Source of the DNA: Homoserinibacter gongjuensis
GTDB lineage: Bacteria; Actinomycetota; Actinomycetes; Actinomycetales; Microbacteriaceae
DNA length: 64,000 nucleotides
Reading direction: 5' to 3'
Assembly: GCF_030161875.1 (NCBI RefSeq)
Contig: NZ_BSVA01000001.1
Coordinates: 2,046,001 to 2,110,000 of the forward strand
Shown here: piece by piece, positions 63,834 to 64,000 of the stretch
How positions within the stretch are numbered: the first letter of the stretch is position 1
Layout of the letters: each line of letters begins with the position of its first letter
The notes under the pieces: generated by a model
Database searches by the model: none
What the model was told of the DNA's origin: nothing
Seen by the model: only the letters and a program-made list of their open reading frames with translations
Program-made: the position numbers and the translations under genes

Positions 63834-64000
63834 CTAGGTGCAGGGCTCGGTCGAGAGCGTCAGACCCAAATGTGAGATGGTCTGGTACTGATCTCCATTG
63901 AAGGAATAGTTCACTCGAACGCCATCCAAGTGTCCTCCGCCTGCGCCCGTTGTGACACGGAGGACCATGTCGTAGGCGCCGTCCGTCGGAAGCTCGGCGT
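63834..64000 (-). CDS. C-terminal part of an unknown protein (5' end beyond window)
   Basis: On the minus strand an open frame enters at the window edge and ends with a TAG at 63834-63836: AELPTDGAYDMVLRVTTGAG, GGHLDGVRVNYSFNGDQYQT, ISHLGLTLSTEPCT. The beta-strand-like pattern and lone cysteine near the end suggest a secreted or membrane protein domain. It converges on the protease gene; like that gene it belongs to the lower-GC segment. Confidence 0.55.
   Translation of the reverse strand, partial: AELPTDGAYDMVLRVTTGAGGGHLDGVRVNYSFNGDQYQTISHLGLTLSTEPCT

Overview
This 64 kb window is GC-rich actinobacterial chromosome. Gene order (rpmF-rnc-mutM-smc-ftsY; ffh; rpsP-khpA-rimM; rplS-lepB-rnhB-DUF2469-yraN-comM-dprA), GTG starts, frequent ATGA/GTGA stop-start overlaps, several F420-type luciferase-like (LLM) oxidoreductases and an LPNTG-anchored surface protein point to the Microbacteriaceae. 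This assignment is inferred from content, not from a search. No rRNA, tRNA or CRISPR array was seen.

Layout. 1-5.3 kb: the 3' part of a giant sortase-anchored adhesin with 17 tandem Ig/cadherin-like repeats. 5.4-8.1 kb (minus): an ABC importer resembling the putative F420-0 transporter family. 8.2-8.9 kb: a GIY-YIG nuclease gene flanked by six copies of one palindromic repeat. 8.9-15.1 kb: a MocR-type regulator divergent from a reductive pyrimidine catabolism operon (beta-ureidopropionase, dihydropyrimidinase, LLM oxidoreductase, class III aminotransferase). 15.2-25.3 kb: conserved housekeeping genes. 25.3-34.5 kb: a GH13 enzyme plus LLM pair, three further LLM enzymes, a gamma carbonic anhydrase and ffh. 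34.5-36.7 kb: a glutamate-cysteine-ligase-like enzyme and an EamA exporter. 36.8-46 kb: the rpsP-rimM-trmD locus, split by an assimilatory nitrite reduction block (NnaR-like regulator, cobA, nirB/nirD, sirohydrochlorin chelatase, and an FNT transporter after trmD). 46-50.4 kb: map and a tightly overlapping type III polyketide synthase operon. 50.5-61.5 kb: rplS to dprA, interrupted by small accessory genes and a TetR-ABC exporter operon. 61.5-64 kb: a methyltransferase, a truncated phosphodiesterase, a resolvase remnant, a degenerate second copy of the dprA 3' end and a trypsin-like lipoprotein. The last part looks like an integration scar with visibly lower GC.

Two cross-cutting patterns matter. 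First, about 22 genes, including essential ones (trmD, map, rnhB), need one extra base to restore the frame, usually at a short G or C run. This looks like consensus deletion error, so those genes are annotated as single CDSs spanning the indel. Second, intergenic DNA holds at least five families of palindromic repeats. One sits in frame inside smc and another is concentrated around the GIY-YIG nuclease gene; these are the most unusual things in the window.
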